Positions 1-15,100 are shown, counted from the first letter of the stretch. The stretch: DNA of 64,000 nucleotides from Lichenostomus cassidix (GCA_008360975.2 CM039182.1:91967405-92031404); one strand, 5' to 3'. The notes: a model not told the origin generated them from the sequence alone. Numbers and translations are program-made.

Positions 1-2579
1 AGTATTTTTGTGTAAGCATTCAAATGTGAAATATTTGCTCGATTTTTGTACATTAGAGTACATAGGAGTACCCTTCAAATTTGCAAAATGGAAAACAGCT
101 ATACTTTGTCAGATGCATTGCCCAGCTTTATATCTACGGGAATCTAAAAGGTTGAAATCATCAGAGCCAGAGACCAAAGGGCCTTATACATCATTTGTTA
201 TTGAAGTGAAAATAATAATAAAAAATAAAATAGAAAACCCCAAACCAAGCCGAACAAACAAAAAAAACCCCAACAAAAACAAAAAACAAAGCCAACAAGA
301 ACAAAAAACAAAGCCAACAAAAAGCTCTGCAAGCAAGGAACATGTCTTCTCTGCGTGAAGTCTCAAAATGACTGTCTCCTGCCTTAATGTTGACTTTCAG
401 AGACTACAAATTTATAAAACCATGTCTCACTAGTAATTGCCTTGCTGACCTTTATGACATGGCCTTAAATCCCATTGCACCTGATATTTTGTTTTGCTCA
501 GAGGGGAACTGCAGCTCATGGAGGCTGTAATCCCACTGGGATATGGCTCTCCCGTATGGTCCCTGCAAACAAGACAGAATGCATGCCTGTTTTCCTGCTC
601 TCTGGTTTCTGGCCAGGACACAATAAAAAAATACAAACCCTCATGAGAATGGAAAACCAACTCACTAAAAAAAATCCTGAAACCCCACTCTCTGATCCCA
701 AATTACTTTTTGCCAATGTTTTGTAAAATGCTCCTTTAAACTCACTTACTGGAGGCCATGCACTCACTTATTTAAAGCTAGTAGAACTAGTTGTGTGAAG
801 CCTCTGGCAAAATCAGTATTTAGAAAAAAAAATATCCCAGACTTGTAGGAAAAAAGCAAAATACATTGCGACACTGACATCTCAAATTCATTACTGCTCA
901 GTGTCTGTTGAATGAGAACTATTGGCTGTAGAGCATGTGAAAAGCATAAGGCTTCAGTAAAGAGGAAGTGTTGTATAATTCTTGAAATGAGAGCTGTGGT
1001 TATATAAAGTCTTTAGAAATTAGTTTTCCCTTTAGGTTAAGGGTTGCTGTATTTTTGGTGAGGCAGAACAGGATATGCTTGAATTTATACTTTAATAAAT
1101 AAGACAAAGTTCTACTGATATGGGTAGGATTAAACAGAGGTGAAACAGAATAGACCTGCCATACTGAGAAATACAAATAGCAAAAAGATCTTACATATGT
1201 TGTGAAAATATGTTGTAGGGCATGGTACAGAAATTACTTCCATGTCCAAAGGAATAAAAACCGTAGTTTAGGAAAATAATAATAACAATTAAAATCGTAT
1301 GAAGACTGAAGGTAGAGAAATAGAAGAATATACTTAAAGGCATAACTCTTTGTGCTGATCAGTCACATCCTACAACCTATTCGAGGTACAATAAAACAAT
1401 AGCTGGTGATGTAGCCTGTTACAAGGTGTTCAAAGATGATAAAGCATGTCTGGTAGACAGCAGTGTGTGGGATTTCTCTGCTGGTGGTCCTGCACTCCTG
1501 ACCACAGCTCTTCCCTTAGAGGGGCTGGAGCATCCATGAGTAAAACTGCATCCCTGCTGGCTTGAGGAGCTGCTGCTAAGGCCTGATTCCTTGTTTATGG
1601 CTTTTATGAACCATTGTAAAGTTCTCTTATTGTGGCTGTGATTTGTGTTGCTGCCAGGGCGATAAAAAGCTGTTTCAGAGCTTAAAGCCCAAGCTCTTTG
1701 CTGGGGTTAAACAAGCACTTAGCACTTGTTTGGTCTGTGAGATTATCATCAATGAAAATAGAAAATGAGCTAAGTTGAGTATGTTCTATAGAGCTTTATG
1801 TAATCAGTGTTTACATCTCTATTCATGTTGACTGAAGGCAATTTCTCATTAATTTTTGTAAAACTGAATATAATGGGAGGGTTTCATTGTGCTGCCTGGT
1901 GCAGAAAACATAACCAGAAAGACCTTAGTAGAGTCAAGTGTGGGTATGTAATCTGTAGGAGACAGAAATTGTGAAATGGGAGGAATTTTTGCCAACAACC
2001 CTTCCTCCACAATTTTCTCTTAGGAAATTAAGAAAGCGTTATATGGGCATGATGTTGTAGGTATGACACTTTCTGAATATTCAGGCAAAGCTGTTGGTAT
2101 AGGGAAATATGTGGCACAAATTATGCTGCTGCCACTGGGCTCTGGGATTACACTCATGGCCCAGGAGTTATGGGAAGCTTTAAGTTTAATAAGGGTTATG
2201 AGTATCTACCAGCCCTACCAGACTGAAAAAAAGAAACAAGCATGTGTTGGAGCTTGCTCTCATCAGGCTTCTGTCCTTCCAGTTTTCCAGTTTATTGAAA
2301 CCTTGTAGGTTATTTCAGGTTGGGTCAGAAGAGAAGTGTCCTCCAGAAGTGGTGTTACCCTGTGGCTTCATCCTCAGGGTGACATAATTTCCGGGTGTGT
2401 GTGATTTCCCCATGGAAAGGCTCTGTCATGTTTCATTGTACATTTAAACCCCACAACAGATAGGCATCACAAAACCTCTTGCCATTTGATGCATCTTACA
2501 TGAAAGGCTACTATGTACAGTCTGCCAGCCTGTGGCAGATGGCTTTCTGTACATAACACATAAACTTTGATGTTACTGA
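1..2579. other. Sequence downstream of SCGN, no gene seen
   Basis: AT-rich sequence with an A-rich tract at 230-325. No ORF here shows splice-bounded similarity to a known protein. A further AATAAA on the minus strand at 2291-2296 could be an alternative SCGN poly(A) signal. Confidence 0.6.
230..325. repeat. A-rich low-complexity tract with a short tandem repeat
   Basis: An A-rich tract with AAC and AAAC interruptions. It ends in two copies of an approximately 20 bp unit (ACAAAAAACAAAGCCAACA). Confidence 0.8.
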
Positions 2580-3063
2580 ATTTCTGTAATTGCCATTTTA
2601 TTTCTGCACAAATACACTGTGACCCATCCAATATTTAAAATGCACAAAGCACAATGTTCACCAAAGTAATGACTTCACACATACAAAGTGACCATCAGAA
2701 ACACCTAGTAGCTGCACTCTGAGAGCACTGAGGGGATGTTTTTGAGGAGATGCTTGTTCCTATCCTAGGAGACTGGGCAGGGCAGGGCAGTGTTTCATGA
2801 GGGCAGAAGAACAACACTCTCTTTTCTGAGCAGCTCATCTGCTGGTGGGCAGAGACATTGCTAAGGGGACCCACAAGTGGCAGAAGCAAGTGAACACCAC
2901 AAAGGAATTGGTGGAGTGAGGAGGCTCCTGTGCAAATCCCACTGTCCACCCTGGTAGCACGGTGCCTCAGCTCCCCATTGCTCACACAGCAGCACAGACA
3001 CACTTCTACGAGGAGCAGCAGGCAAATCTTTCAAGGGAAACACAACCACAAGCACTTTCCCAG
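2580..3063 (-). other. SCGN: Probable SCGN 3' UTR
   Basis: This is the sequence between the SCGN stop codon and the first downstream AATAAA on the minus strand. It contains no coding similarity. The end is placed about 18 nt past the poly(A) signal, so it is approximate; a second AATAAA at 2291-2296 could extend the UTR by about 300 nt. Confidence 0.55.
2597..2602 (-). terminator. Candidate SCGN poly(A) signal AATAAA
   Basis: The minus strand reads GAAATAAAATGG here, about 465 nt past the stop. It is the first AATAAA downstream of the stop, and the implied 3' UTR length is ordinary. A second AATAAA lies at 2291-2296. Confidence 0.55.
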
Positions 3064-3192
3064 CTATGGGTTAATTTTCAGCCCGAGACACAAAGCTAGT
3101 TCAGATTTCTGAATTTTCCCATCCTTGTTCACATCACAGTGGTTGAGCAGGATCTGGCGGAACTTGTCCAGGTCCACTCCACTAATGCTGGG
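3064..3192 (-). CDS. SCGN: SCGN coding exon 11 (stop codon)
   Basis: The exon encodes [15 protein letters not shown]..., the EF-hand 6 loop [12 protein letters not shown], then [11 protein letters not shown] and a TAG stop at 3066-3064. Acceptor is ttgcccacag. The 129 nt comprise 42 residues plus the stop. Confidence 0.96.
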   Translation of the reverse strand, partial: PSISGVDLDKFRQILLNHCDVNKDGKIQKSELALCLGLKINP

Positions 3193-6100
3193 CTGTGGGC
3201 AAAGAGAAAAACAGTGCTGAGAGAGAAAATGGCTTTGGATTTCCCCAGCTTGTAAAGCAGCCCACCATGTAGCAACCGGGAAATCCACCCAAGGAAGAGT
3301 GACCAAAAGACCCCACATCAGCTCATAAACTGCGGGGAAGCAAACAGAAGACGGGGAAAGTATGCCCTGCAAAAGCAGAAGGGGCATGGGACAGTGAGTA
3401 ACTGTACAGAAATGCACCATGACTTTTCTGCTCAGTCAAGGCCATCAGTATCTGAGCCATATAAGAGAAAACTTCAGAAAGTTGCGCAATGCAGATCCCT
3501 GCTCTACCTAACCTGGGCTTTCATCTGGTTTCATCTGGTTTCCTCTCTCAAACCTGCTGTTCAAGGACTGATGTGACATTTCTGTCAGCATACTCCTATT
3601 TTACAGGATAGTCAGCAACGTAAAAACATCTTTTGTGGACCAAATTGATACTGAAGACACATTTTATAGGCACACAGTCTGTATGCTCCCAATACTGTAC
3701 TGTCTGCTCTGCTTCCCACTTTCTCAAGAGGGGATCAAATTCAATTGCACAGCTTGTGGTGTCCAAGGACAGTGCTGATGAAGGCTCTTAGGCAAAGTAC
3801 AAACTTCCCTCCTTTACTCACACTCACAGAGAGCACAAATCCAACCTCCTGCCTGTCTCCACACCCTTCCCTGCACACTACATGTCCAGAACACACATAC
3901 AGCCATCAGCACACAGCTGCCATCCTCTGTTCTCTCCTGAATGGACATGGCAGCACAGACAGCCCTGTGCCAGCTCACAGTGTGTGGAAATGCAACAGCT
4001 CAGGCTCAGAGGAAGCTAAAGATCAGATTCTGTTTGGGTCAAAATCTCTATCTTGGACTGCATCTGGAAACTCAAGACAATCCAATGAAGAAAGATTCTT
4101 CTGTCCATCAGAAGCTGAAGAGACACACCCATTACAGTATTCTGGCTTAGAGATAAACCTCAAGTTATTCTCAAGTGCAGCCCTTGAGATAAGCTAATGA
4201 ACCATGAGGTCATTCTGGTGAGAACCACATCCACAGGGAAAAAAGAAAGAAATTGTGATGACTCATCCATGTCAACAGTTTGTCATGCTGTAACATCTGC
4301 CTAATTTGAAGCACAAACTAGAAAGGACCTTTTTAAAATACAGTTGCTGAGGGAAGATATATTAATTAGTGAGGCAGAATTTTTGTGATACAGTGAAATG
4401 CTCTACAGTATATATGCTGAGATGTGACCTTCCCTTCTGCTGATGATCAAACTAAAATTTGACTCTATGCTCTTACTAGTGTCTCTGTGTACATAGCATT
4501 TCCAAAAGCACTGATCTTAAAGAAATACAGAGATTAACAAACAGAGCCATGAAGATACCTTGACAAGTTCCATCATGTCTTTGACAAACCCATCCACTTC
4601 TGGGCCTTCAAGTGCTCCTGTTTTACTCTGAAAGAAGGAATAAACAGCAAAACTCCCCAGTGAGTCAAAACCACTACAATGTTTACCACCACCTGGTACC
4701 ACCAGTACCACCACCTGGTCACCAAGATTTATAGCATAAATTTCACAGAATCATAAAGTGGTTTTCATTGGAAGGGACATGAAAGATCATCTAGTTTTAA
4801 CCACTCCACTATGGCCAGGGATGTCTCCCACTAGCCCAGGTTGCTCAAAGCCCCATGCAACCTGGCCAGGGATGGGAAATCCACAGCTTCTCTGGGAAAA
4901 CCTGTTCCCGTGCTTCAGTACCTTCACAGTAAAGAATTTACTCCTAATATCTAATATCTAAGATCCTTCTCTTTTTCCCAAACCATCTCTTCCCACCACA
5001 TGAGAGCAATGTCTCTAAACATCCTGAAGGAGTTGTGTGACTGTCAGAAGTGGCACTGAATTGCTGATGTCTAACAGGCAGTTAAATGGTTGTGTCTGTC
5101 CTGAGCCAGGCTCCCTAACCAACCATGGGTTCAATATTGGAAGGGAGTTTATTTTTCAATGTGGTGTTGATGCAAGTCCTGAACTCCCAGAGACTGTGGG
5201 AGCTAAAGCCATCACTTCCTCTGCCTCCCTTTCATCTCCTGCAGGAAAACTGCTAATGCAGCAGCACTGGCCATGGCAATGGGGAGAGTAAAAATGGGTC
5301 ATTGCCACAAGATCTCTGAGCACTGCTCCCCTCTGTCCCTACTTTATCACTCCTACTCTGGCATCTGGGCCCATGGACCATGGTCTTGGGCACAGCTGCT
5401 GCTCCTGAGTGACTCCAACAGCACCCAGCAGGATAAAGATGTCTCAGCAGCACATGCTAAATCTGTCATTTACAAACTGCGAGGAAATTAACTGCCTCAC
5501 GGGACTCACAACATCGTAGTGTGCAAAGATCTTCTCAAAATCTCTCCTCCTTTCTTCTGTGCTGCAAGCCTGAATAGAGAGAGGACAAATAGAAGAGAAA
5601 TTAAAGCAAAAATTTCAAGTTTGGGCTCAGGTCATCTTAGCTGAGAGAGACAGGATAAATGCATCAAAAATTAGTACTACTTACATCCATTTTAAACTGT
5701 AGAAGGAAATTTTCCTGGAGTGCCAGAATCCTGAATGGAGAGATTTAAATTATGATCTTTTCGCTTGATCATCTGCACACAAACTACTCTGAGGTCTCCT
5801 TGTTTGTAAATCAAAGGGATGTTAGATTACAGGCCTATAAAAAAGAAAATTGCCTGTGGGGTTATTTACAGGGTGCTGTTGTGGGAACACATGCCTTCTT
5901 CCCTGTCTGATGGGGCACAGAGGGTGCCCTTTGGCTCACCACAAACATGCCTATTAGCACTATTGCTTCTCCCAGAGCATTTCTGGTGGTCCTGCACAAC
6001 AGAGGGTGTCAGCTTCCGAAGCAAGAACTTCCAGACAAGCCTTGTAACTGGATTCCTCGTAATTCCTTGCAACTGGATTGCTGTGCTGCATTAAAGGAAG

Positions 6101-9100
6101 AGTGATTTATGATTCTCTGTTGGAGGGAGACTTAACGTGGTTGTAAAAGTAAAGGACAAAGTAATACTAGCCTGTGCACCAAGACTGGCAGAAGTCCTCT
6201 CTTTTCATCTCCTAATGCCTGCCAAGCACTGATAAACCCTTCTCTCTCTCCAACTGCTCTGCTGACCCTGAGGTTTTTAGAGCCCATGGCACAGGGCATG
6301 CTGGGCTGTGCCTGCACATGGAGGGACTTGGAGTGTGAGAAATGTGCTCAGATTGGAGGACAGTCTCAGATGGCCTGGCTCCCAATAGGGAACTGTATTT
6401 AAGAGGAAATTGTAACAGCAACCCCCTTTAGATATTCCCCATCCTGCCTCTGATTCCCCTCATATATTCCATGGCCAAAGGGAACCGTTGCATGCACTGC
6501 AGTTATTTGTGCTGGCATTTGTCATGATCCCAATCAGAAAGTAACAGTGGCAAACCAGCACCTCTCTCCCCTCGTCATCGAAACTGGTGTTTTAAAATTG
6601 TATCTGCACATTTAAAGTCTTATCCAATCAATGCACGTGCCTTTACAAAGAGAAGCATGCTCTCTATCTGTAGGAAGTGAAAATAATCTAAAAGCCTCTG
6701 AGGCATCAAGGACAGAAAAGACACAGAGGCCCATGACTGAGTTCACAGCTTCATTCACAAGCATGTCACTTTGGCTCTCCAAATTCTTTCTTACTACCAG
6801 TGCCAAACTCTTTTGTGGTGGCACTTTTATTATTCAAAATGCAGTAAAAATGCATTGCAACCCCTGCTGCACATAATGATGAAAAATAAACTCATGTCTG
6901 TGACCCTGTTGAAAGGATTGTCATCCTTCTTTTGGAGAAACAGACCCACTGGTTGCTTTGCCACCTGCTGGAAGCATCTCAGAGGTAGCACTGATCATGC
7001 CAGAGCACAGTGATGTTACAGACAGGTCCTGGCATTGCTCCTATCACTGGCTCTAGATTCTCAGACTATTGCAATGGGGACCACATGTTGGAGACCTGGG
7101 ATCCGAGCAGATTTAATTCAAAAGGAGGTAGAAGTCAACTGCACGTCCCTAGAGGGAGAACATCACTTTGCCTGGATATACCACTGGGAGCTGAGAAAGC
7201 CCATCAACATTATTAAATCCTACCTTGCCAGGTCATTCAGATCCAACCGTCCATCTTTGTTTTTGTCAAAGATTTTCATCTATAAATCAAGAAGGCAGAG
7301 ATAAAATAGATGGGCCATTAGGAGAACACACATACAAAACATGCCAATATACATTTTGCTCTGTCCTGTGCCCTCCCCTCTGCTTGCTCAGGGTGCTTTT
7401 CCAAACCTCAGGCAGCGTGGCATCCTGTGCTAGCACCAAGTGCAAGAGTGGCACTAGGGAATGGCAAAACCCGGCAGCTTTCTGACAGCAGCAACCCAAG
7501 GCAATCAAATACCAGCATGGCTCTCTTCCTGCCTTACATAGCGATAAAGCTGGTCTGCAGCAAATACCTTCAGAAACTAAATACTGACATTGACTTGGCC
7601 CCAGAAAAAAAAATGCCGAAAAAATGCCAAAAAATGAGGGGGAACTTCTAAACACTTCCAGCTGAACTCCATCCTTACCTTTGACTGTTGCTGTGGCTAC
7701 TGAGCAGCTGAGGTGTAAATGTCACGCTCTAATCAGCACTCAGGTCAGGATTTTACACCACTAAAGCTGTGGGGTTTGCTTGGCTTAAGGCCTGCTGTCA
7801 GAATGCACTAAAACTGGGAAGAAGGTTCAGGCTGTGAATATCAGGAGCTTAATCTGTGTGAATTCAAAACTTATTCTTTCCCTTTCCTGATTAGCATAAT
7901 TTTGATCAGCCCTCACCAAAAAATATTTATTTACTTGTTGTGCTTGGTTCTGCATTTCTCTTCAAGGCACAAAAAAGGGTAAGTTACAAGAAAAGGGGTG
8001 GGGGGATGTTTAATGAGTTGCAAACCAGAATAACTCATGGCTCAAAGGTCTGGGGAAAATATATTTCACATTGGGGTGATGGGGTGGGGCAGATTCTTTG
8101 CCTTTTTCATCAGTGCTGCCTCTTCCCTGTCCCTTGCACAAGGGCAGGCAGCCATGCTGAGGACAGCAAGTCCATGGTAAACCCTACATTTAGATGGAGA
8201 TTCTGCAACAGATTGTATCCCATTAATTGTTCTGAGTATTTTACACTACTGAGGTTTGGGTGGGATTTTTGAAGAGGCATTTGGTATGGGCTCACTTTTC
8301 TTCCCCCTGAAAGACAGTACAAAAGTTCTGTGAATGATTGAAGGCCCATAGTGAGATATTTGGAAAAATGACATCATGAGAGCCATGTGGGTGTTCAGTC
8401 ACACAAGGAAAGTAATTTTCCCCATTTAACTGGCCTCAGACAAACATGTGCTCTGTGCACTGCCACTGAATGACAGAGGAAAGACTGCTGAATCTTCCTT
8501 TGCTCAAGAGATGAATAAAGCTGCCAAGATGTCCTGAGGACTTCCCTCTGGTTGCATCAGTCCAAGTTGTCCCTTTCCAGCTGATCTAACTTCTTGCATG
8601 CTGCTTCTTGCCCCATTAGCTTTCCCAAAGCAGTATGGCGCTTTTCCCTGGTCTCTGCTGGAGCTGCAATGGAACAAGGCTGAAGGAAGGGATGGGAGCA
8701 GAAGCTGCCTTTGCTGGTGCCACCAAGGGGAGAAATGTCCTTACAATGACAGCCTTCCACTGCCATCACAGAGATAAACCCAAGCCTTCAGTTCTTGGCT
8801 GATAAAGGAGTTATTCTGCAGGTCATAGAAAATGATAAATGTTCCTTCTAGAAATAAATAATCCCAGATAAGATTTCAAAAGCCTCTCTCCAAATAAAAC
8901 ATCAATGCCTTACCAGGTTTTGTCTGTTGTCTGAGGAGAGAAAGAAATACCCCTACTGCTTCACTTTTGCACACACTCCACCACAGGTGACTTTGCAACA
9001 TCCATCTTACATCAATGCTCTAAAATATGCTCCCTAAAGGAAGCTTATGGAGACAACCCCTATTTAGAGGGCTAGAGAAAGTACCAGTGTGTGGATGGTG

Positions 9101-12100
9101 GGAAAACCATAGTCCTTGGGCTCTACAGTAACTTCAGTGCTTTTGAAAATGTCACTCTAAATCCCTTGGTTTAGGCCACAAAGGAGTATTAGTTACCTAC
9201 ATGGTCTGTAGGAACTCACCACAAAACAGTGCAGCTGGTGTGGTGAGAGAGGACAGCATTTGCTGGGAAAGGACAGCTTTTGGTGGGAAACAGAAGGCTG
9301 CCAGGTCAGGGCAGCTCTGGCTGAAGGCACTGGTCTTCATCAAAGATACAGTGTCCTTACCAAAACACACAAAAACTTACTGCCTGTAGCTTGGATTCTC
9401 CTACACTTTTCTGAGGTCCTGAAAGTGTGCTTTATTTTCTCACATTTCTGGTGCATCTCAGAATTACTGTCTTGAGACTAAAATTCGGTGCTTCAGCCTA
9501 GACTTCAAATTAAGATGTGCTTTTCCCTCTGTGATGCATCAGAAAAGCAAACACAGAATTTCTGGGAGAAGTTCAGCTCCATGATCACAATGTCCTGATC
9601 ACCATACAAGCTCGCTGATAAACACAATGGCAGCTTACAGGACCAGGACAGAACTGGCAGTGTCCTATTCAAGAACCAGAATTGGGGCATAATATTAATT
9701 TCACATAGGCTTGTCTGGGACAAGTCTCAAGTCTCTTTTTCAGTGAAACATCTCCAGCCTCACCTCCTTTTCCAGGGAATAAATAAATAAGCATTTCAGC
9801 ATAGCTGTCCTTGCCTTGGGACTTTATGTGTCCCACCTGCCCTGCATCTGCTCCACTTTGTGGGTGCAGCAAATTTTCGTGGTTTCAGAAGTTGCAAATA
9901 GCTGGGAGGCTGAAGAGTTTTGTGCATCCTTAATGAAACAGACTAGATTAGAGATGATGGTTTAGATGTGAAAGGCTTTCTGCTTCATTATCAATTTTGT
10001 GAGCATATAGTTTTCAACCCTATTAACTTCTGAACCCTTTACAGTATTCCTGCGGCAGTACAGACCCCATTAAAACACATTTAATAGAGAAATAATAAAC
10101 TCCTTCGAGGATAGCTTAATGAAAGGAAACATCCTTCTCTTGCACCCTGTCTTTGAGCTTGATATTAAATTTTCAATGGCTGACCATGTCTACTAACAGC
10201 TAACCAGCTCCTGCCCCTGACCTCCTTCACTCAGCTCTGCAAGAGAGAATATTTTTGTTTTCTATTTGTTTGGCTTTCTTCTGCCATGACTACTCTGAAT
10301 ACCATTTTCAAGCATATGCAATGTTTTGATCATCCATACCAGTCAACAGAAAGAAAACAAAAGTCTGAGTGGAAGAGCTAGACCATGCTAATTCTTTCCC
10401 AGTGACTAACACATGAAAGTTGGGAAACATGTAGGGAAGATGGGCTAGTGTTCACTGAATTAGTTCAGGTACCACAGCTAATAAGATAGACCTAATCCTG
10501 TTATCTGGACAAGCGGAGTTCATGCATACCCACTACATGGCAATCGTATGCTGCATTACTTGGGGAACATCCTAGGGAAACATTTTTTAATTAAACTTTC
10601 AAGTTTCAAGCATGTGAGTGTTTGATCTGATCTGCTAATTGTGTGCATGAGTACACAAAGAATGACAGAGGGTACCTACCCCATGTGACAAAGCATGCAT
10701 CATGGGAGAAACAGATAATTGAAATGGTTATGAGGTTGTTTCTAATTTAAACTTTTGCCTTCAAACACCATCTTGATATGTTAAATTTGATGGATTTTCA
10801 GTTTACACTCTTGAAAGGTATATTTACACTGCCAGGTTGATATGAAACATCTCAATGTGGTTAAGGACAAGGCCTGGCATGTTTAAATAGCACTCAATTT
10901 TATTAAAAGCTTTGTTGCATCTAGCAGTATGCTTTATAAAATGATGCATTTCCTTTACTGTCAAGCTACCCCATGTTTTAAAGTGTTTGCACAAATTAAT
11001 TCACTGACATTTTAATGGCAGTGCACCGAGGGTACACCTCTGTTTGAACGTACTCTGAGGCACTCTGAGGCAGACAGAGAATATGTAAGAGCTTGGTTTT
11101 CAAATAAGAGTTGTTATGTCTCTGTTTTTTAAAGTGCAAAATCAAAACTGCCATTGGCTTTTAATTCTGGAAAGGAAATATCTCTGCTTTCCCAGTCCAG
11201 TGTTGTAAAGAAGGCCACTGAAACACCACAATATGACAAACACACACATTCTTTGAAGAGCAATATAAGACTATAAATCTGAATTATTTTCCATGACAGA
11301 GATAAGGAAAGAAGTAAACAACCAAAATAAATAGTTCTGTGCTCAGCAGACTCACAAAAACCTGCTTTTATACCTTATCTGGTTTCTTTGTCTTTGTGTG
11401 TAATAAAGTGGTACACTGAAAGAGTCTGTTTTGTTTGACCTTTTGACCTCCTACTCTTCCAAATATATTTTAATGTATATATATCATGGGCACCTATGCC
11501 CAACAGCTGAAACAAAAGTTGGGCAGTGAGTAGAGAGGTTATGGAGACTGCATAAAGACAGGCATAAGCCCAACCTGCAGGACTGTCTATGGCCTCTTTC
11601 TTTAGGGAAGGATGGGGTCACAAAGGCATTTGCAGAGTGGCAGGAGCGCCACCGCAGGTGGCTTCAAATTACCTTCAGGACAAATTGCCTTCAGGACAAA
11701 AGCTCAGTGCTCTGCCCAGCCAGATCACCTGTATCGTGTAGACAAGTCCTTTAGCACCAGATTTCTGTGAGTGTGTTGATTCCTAAGAGACCAAGGCATT
11801 ATTTGTTGGGGTTTTCAAAAGCGTGGAGGCTCCTAAGTTCTGTTGGTTTTGATCTTCAGAAATGAAGTTTGAGTTTAAAAGGGATTTTCTGCTTCCCTTG
11901 AGTTATGCTACAGCAAGTGTGATGCAAAACTGGAGGTGACAGCACCACTGGCATTAAATTGAGAAGGGTCACAGGAGGCAAATTTGTGTTCATCAGCTGT
12001 GTGGGTCCTCTCAGCATCCTTATAGAGTTGCCTGCAAGGGAGGCCAGCATGGACCACTACCAGGAACAGAAAGGATGTGCAAAGACTGTGCCTAAGGCAA

Positions 12101-15100
12101 CCAATCTTGTAGGCCACACTCCACTCCTACTGTATTTCTAGAGCTCTGGGAAGTTTGCTCAGTGCGTTCACAAACATAGCAAACTCTCTTTAGGCCTTTT
12201 TTCACTACAATAAATATTTGTCTTTCTAATATTACACCATTTCTTTGGTGGTCATAAGAGACTTCATTGACAAAGATATGCTAGCTTGACTAGTAAGGAG
12301 TTAAGGGTCTAAATCACCTGAATTTTCTGTGCTCTGGCTATTATTTCCCTGCATTAACACTGAGCACAGATAGACTTTCACAGCCATGGAACTGACCACA
12401 CTGAGACCCCAGCATTATCCTTGCAAAGGGGACAGGCAGCAGCCACAAAAGCACCAGAAATCCCCCCAGTGTACAATGAAGGTAGCCCACAATGCATACT
12501 TGTGGGCACAGACCATCTTCAGTGAGAAGCCAACATCTTTCCCTTTGCACCAAGAAGATGAGGAGCTCTCAGCCACAGGCTGGCATGCTCAGGGCACATA
12601 GCTCAGTGCCCAGAAAAATCTTTGCAAATAAGCCCAGCAAAACCCTGACATCATTACAGATGGGAGAAACACCTATTCTGACTTCTTGGGGGTTAAGATT
12701 TCATCCTTAGTCATCACCATCTACAAGCTTTCAAATGCTGTAGCTCATGACCAATACTTGTTAAATTATTAGTGACTGCACTTACGTTATTGTCTCCCTA
12801 GATTATTAACCTGTGGTGGGCAAAGACGGCATGTTGGCTGGGCTAGAACTATCTTTACATTTTACAAAAATATAACAATGTTTAAATTGAAGGAGTTTTT
12901 TAATGCTGCATCTGACATTATCAACATAAGGCAAAGTAAAAAGTGAATGTCAGTGTTGCATGTGTCACTCTTTTGACAGAATATATAACTTAATTTGCTG
13001 AAGTTCGACTGAGAAAAGAGCTTGCAGACATTGGGATTACAAACTAGAAGTAACATGCTGCTATCTAGGAAGCTGTGGACTATCAGAAACCTTATCTTAA
13101 ATCTAGTTAATATCCTGGCATTTACAATATCCTGCTTAAGCACACAGCTGTGTGCATGCACAGGTAGGGAATTTGTCATAAAAAAATTATGTCAAATGCA
13201 TTCGTGAGATGAGTATTTCTAGGCTGAAACTTCACCAGGACCCAGAAACCTATTAACAGTTTGACTTCGGAGGCTGAAGGGTGGTGGGAGGGATTGGAAA
13301 ATGCTCTTCTGCCATTATCATCCACAGTGTCCTCATCAAGAAGTGTCAGAGGGGCTGGTATTCATTCCTCCAGCTTGTGTTAATTCAGGAAGGCAGAAAA
13401 TTCTCACCAAGCTATTTGAACCCTCCATCCATTTTCAGCTATGTTCATTCCGTCTCCCATAGCACACACTGCTGGACCTCTCTCGCCTCCCCTCAGTCCC
13501 CAAAGTCAAGCTGTTCATAGATTTCTGCACCCAGAACTGCACCTGACTATACATCTTCTCATGCAAGTGGGTGCATGTAAATAATTATTAATACATACTT
13601 AATGATTAATAATACAAACACATATCTATATAGGCATGAAAGAAACCAAGAACAGTGCCTACAAAGGGTCTCCCTCAGCACAGCATTGTCACTCCAATTC
13701 CCCCATGAATAGTCTTGAGAACTCAAATATTCTTTTGTGCTTTTCCCCAGTGGCTTTAGTGCTCTTTTAGATTTGATTTAGCAGACTCACAGAGCTTGTG
13801 CAATGCCGATGTGCTTGCTACCTGTTTTCTTTACAGGAGTTCATCACTTGTTCATCAAATCCCTGATCTATATCAATGTTCTCTGAAGAAAGAATGTCAA
13901 GGTCACAAGGAAACAGAATGGCCTCTTAAGAAGTGGCTGCTAAGCAACCTGATAAAGTGATGCTCTTTTCCAGAGACAGCCAATCTCTTCCAAAAGAAAT
14001 AGTTTCTCCCTCTTCTCAGCCTTTTTTTTTTTTAAATGCAGTATGAGATCATTCATAGCAGCACAAGGGGCAAGAATTTAGCATGCTCTGGTTGGTTGAT
14101 ATGATATCAGCTCACACCGCTCACTGACTGCAAATACCCAGCACAGAACCATAAAATGCTGCCTTTTTTTCCCCTCAAGCCAGGGCTAGCCTCTTTAAAA
14201 TTATAGTTTATGCCTTTTCCTCTTTATCTCTATCTCCAGAAGCCCTAGGGTCCACTCAGGATATCAGTAGCTGCTTAAGATGTTTGCAGCCAGCTGTGCA
14301 CGAACAGAAAAAAGGGCAGGGATGTGTATATTCCTGTGGAGACAGATGGGTTTACAGCTCCTTGGGACACAGCTTGTTTCAACTGAATAATAATTACATT
14401 GGCCCTGGAAAGCCCTGAATTGGATAGATGGGCCACCCTGAGAGATCCTGTACTTGTGTGCAGCAGAAACAGGTCCTGGTCCCAAGGACTTTGTCCTCTA
14501 AAAAGATAAAAGAGTGGGAGAAAAGCAACAGGGGAGAGAAATATAAGTATGTCCAATCTGCAGTAAAGGAATCACTGCTGGTGGTTGCTAAAGATACAAA
14601 AACAAATTGTTGTCACAGTGGTGATGGTGGCAGAGTCCAGTGGCTGCAGGACTCTGCACTCCAGCTGCTCCTCACTCCATGTGGAAAGCAGAGAGAGAAA
14701 GCAATGAGTTGCCATTGCCTTGGACCTTGACATCAAATCTTTGCTGCTTAAGTCACTTCTCCCTCTTTAATCCAGCCATGCAAATGAAAGGCTGAATCTT
14801 TCTTCTCTCCTTGGAATTCTGCCTTCTTACTTCAGATAAGTTCCTATGCAATCATTTGTGCAGTGTATCTGATGCTATAGGATACTGCCCATGTGGATAC
14901 TTTGTTGTTACACACAGAATTAATGTCCTCTATTTTATTTCAGGATATCGCAGGGTAAGATTATGCCTGTGGTAATTTCATACCCTGCCTTAGCTTTTGG
15001 GATCAGATGTGTTTATAAACATCCTTGATCTTCAGCTTAGAGAAAAGAATTGCAAAGAAAAAATAATCATCTGCCATGTCCTCATTTTCTAATAGCTGTT

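Noticed and set aside
1..2579. Histone genes, which flank SCGN in human
   Set aside because: No histone-like open frame was found in the sequence available downstream of SCGN; they may lie further left.
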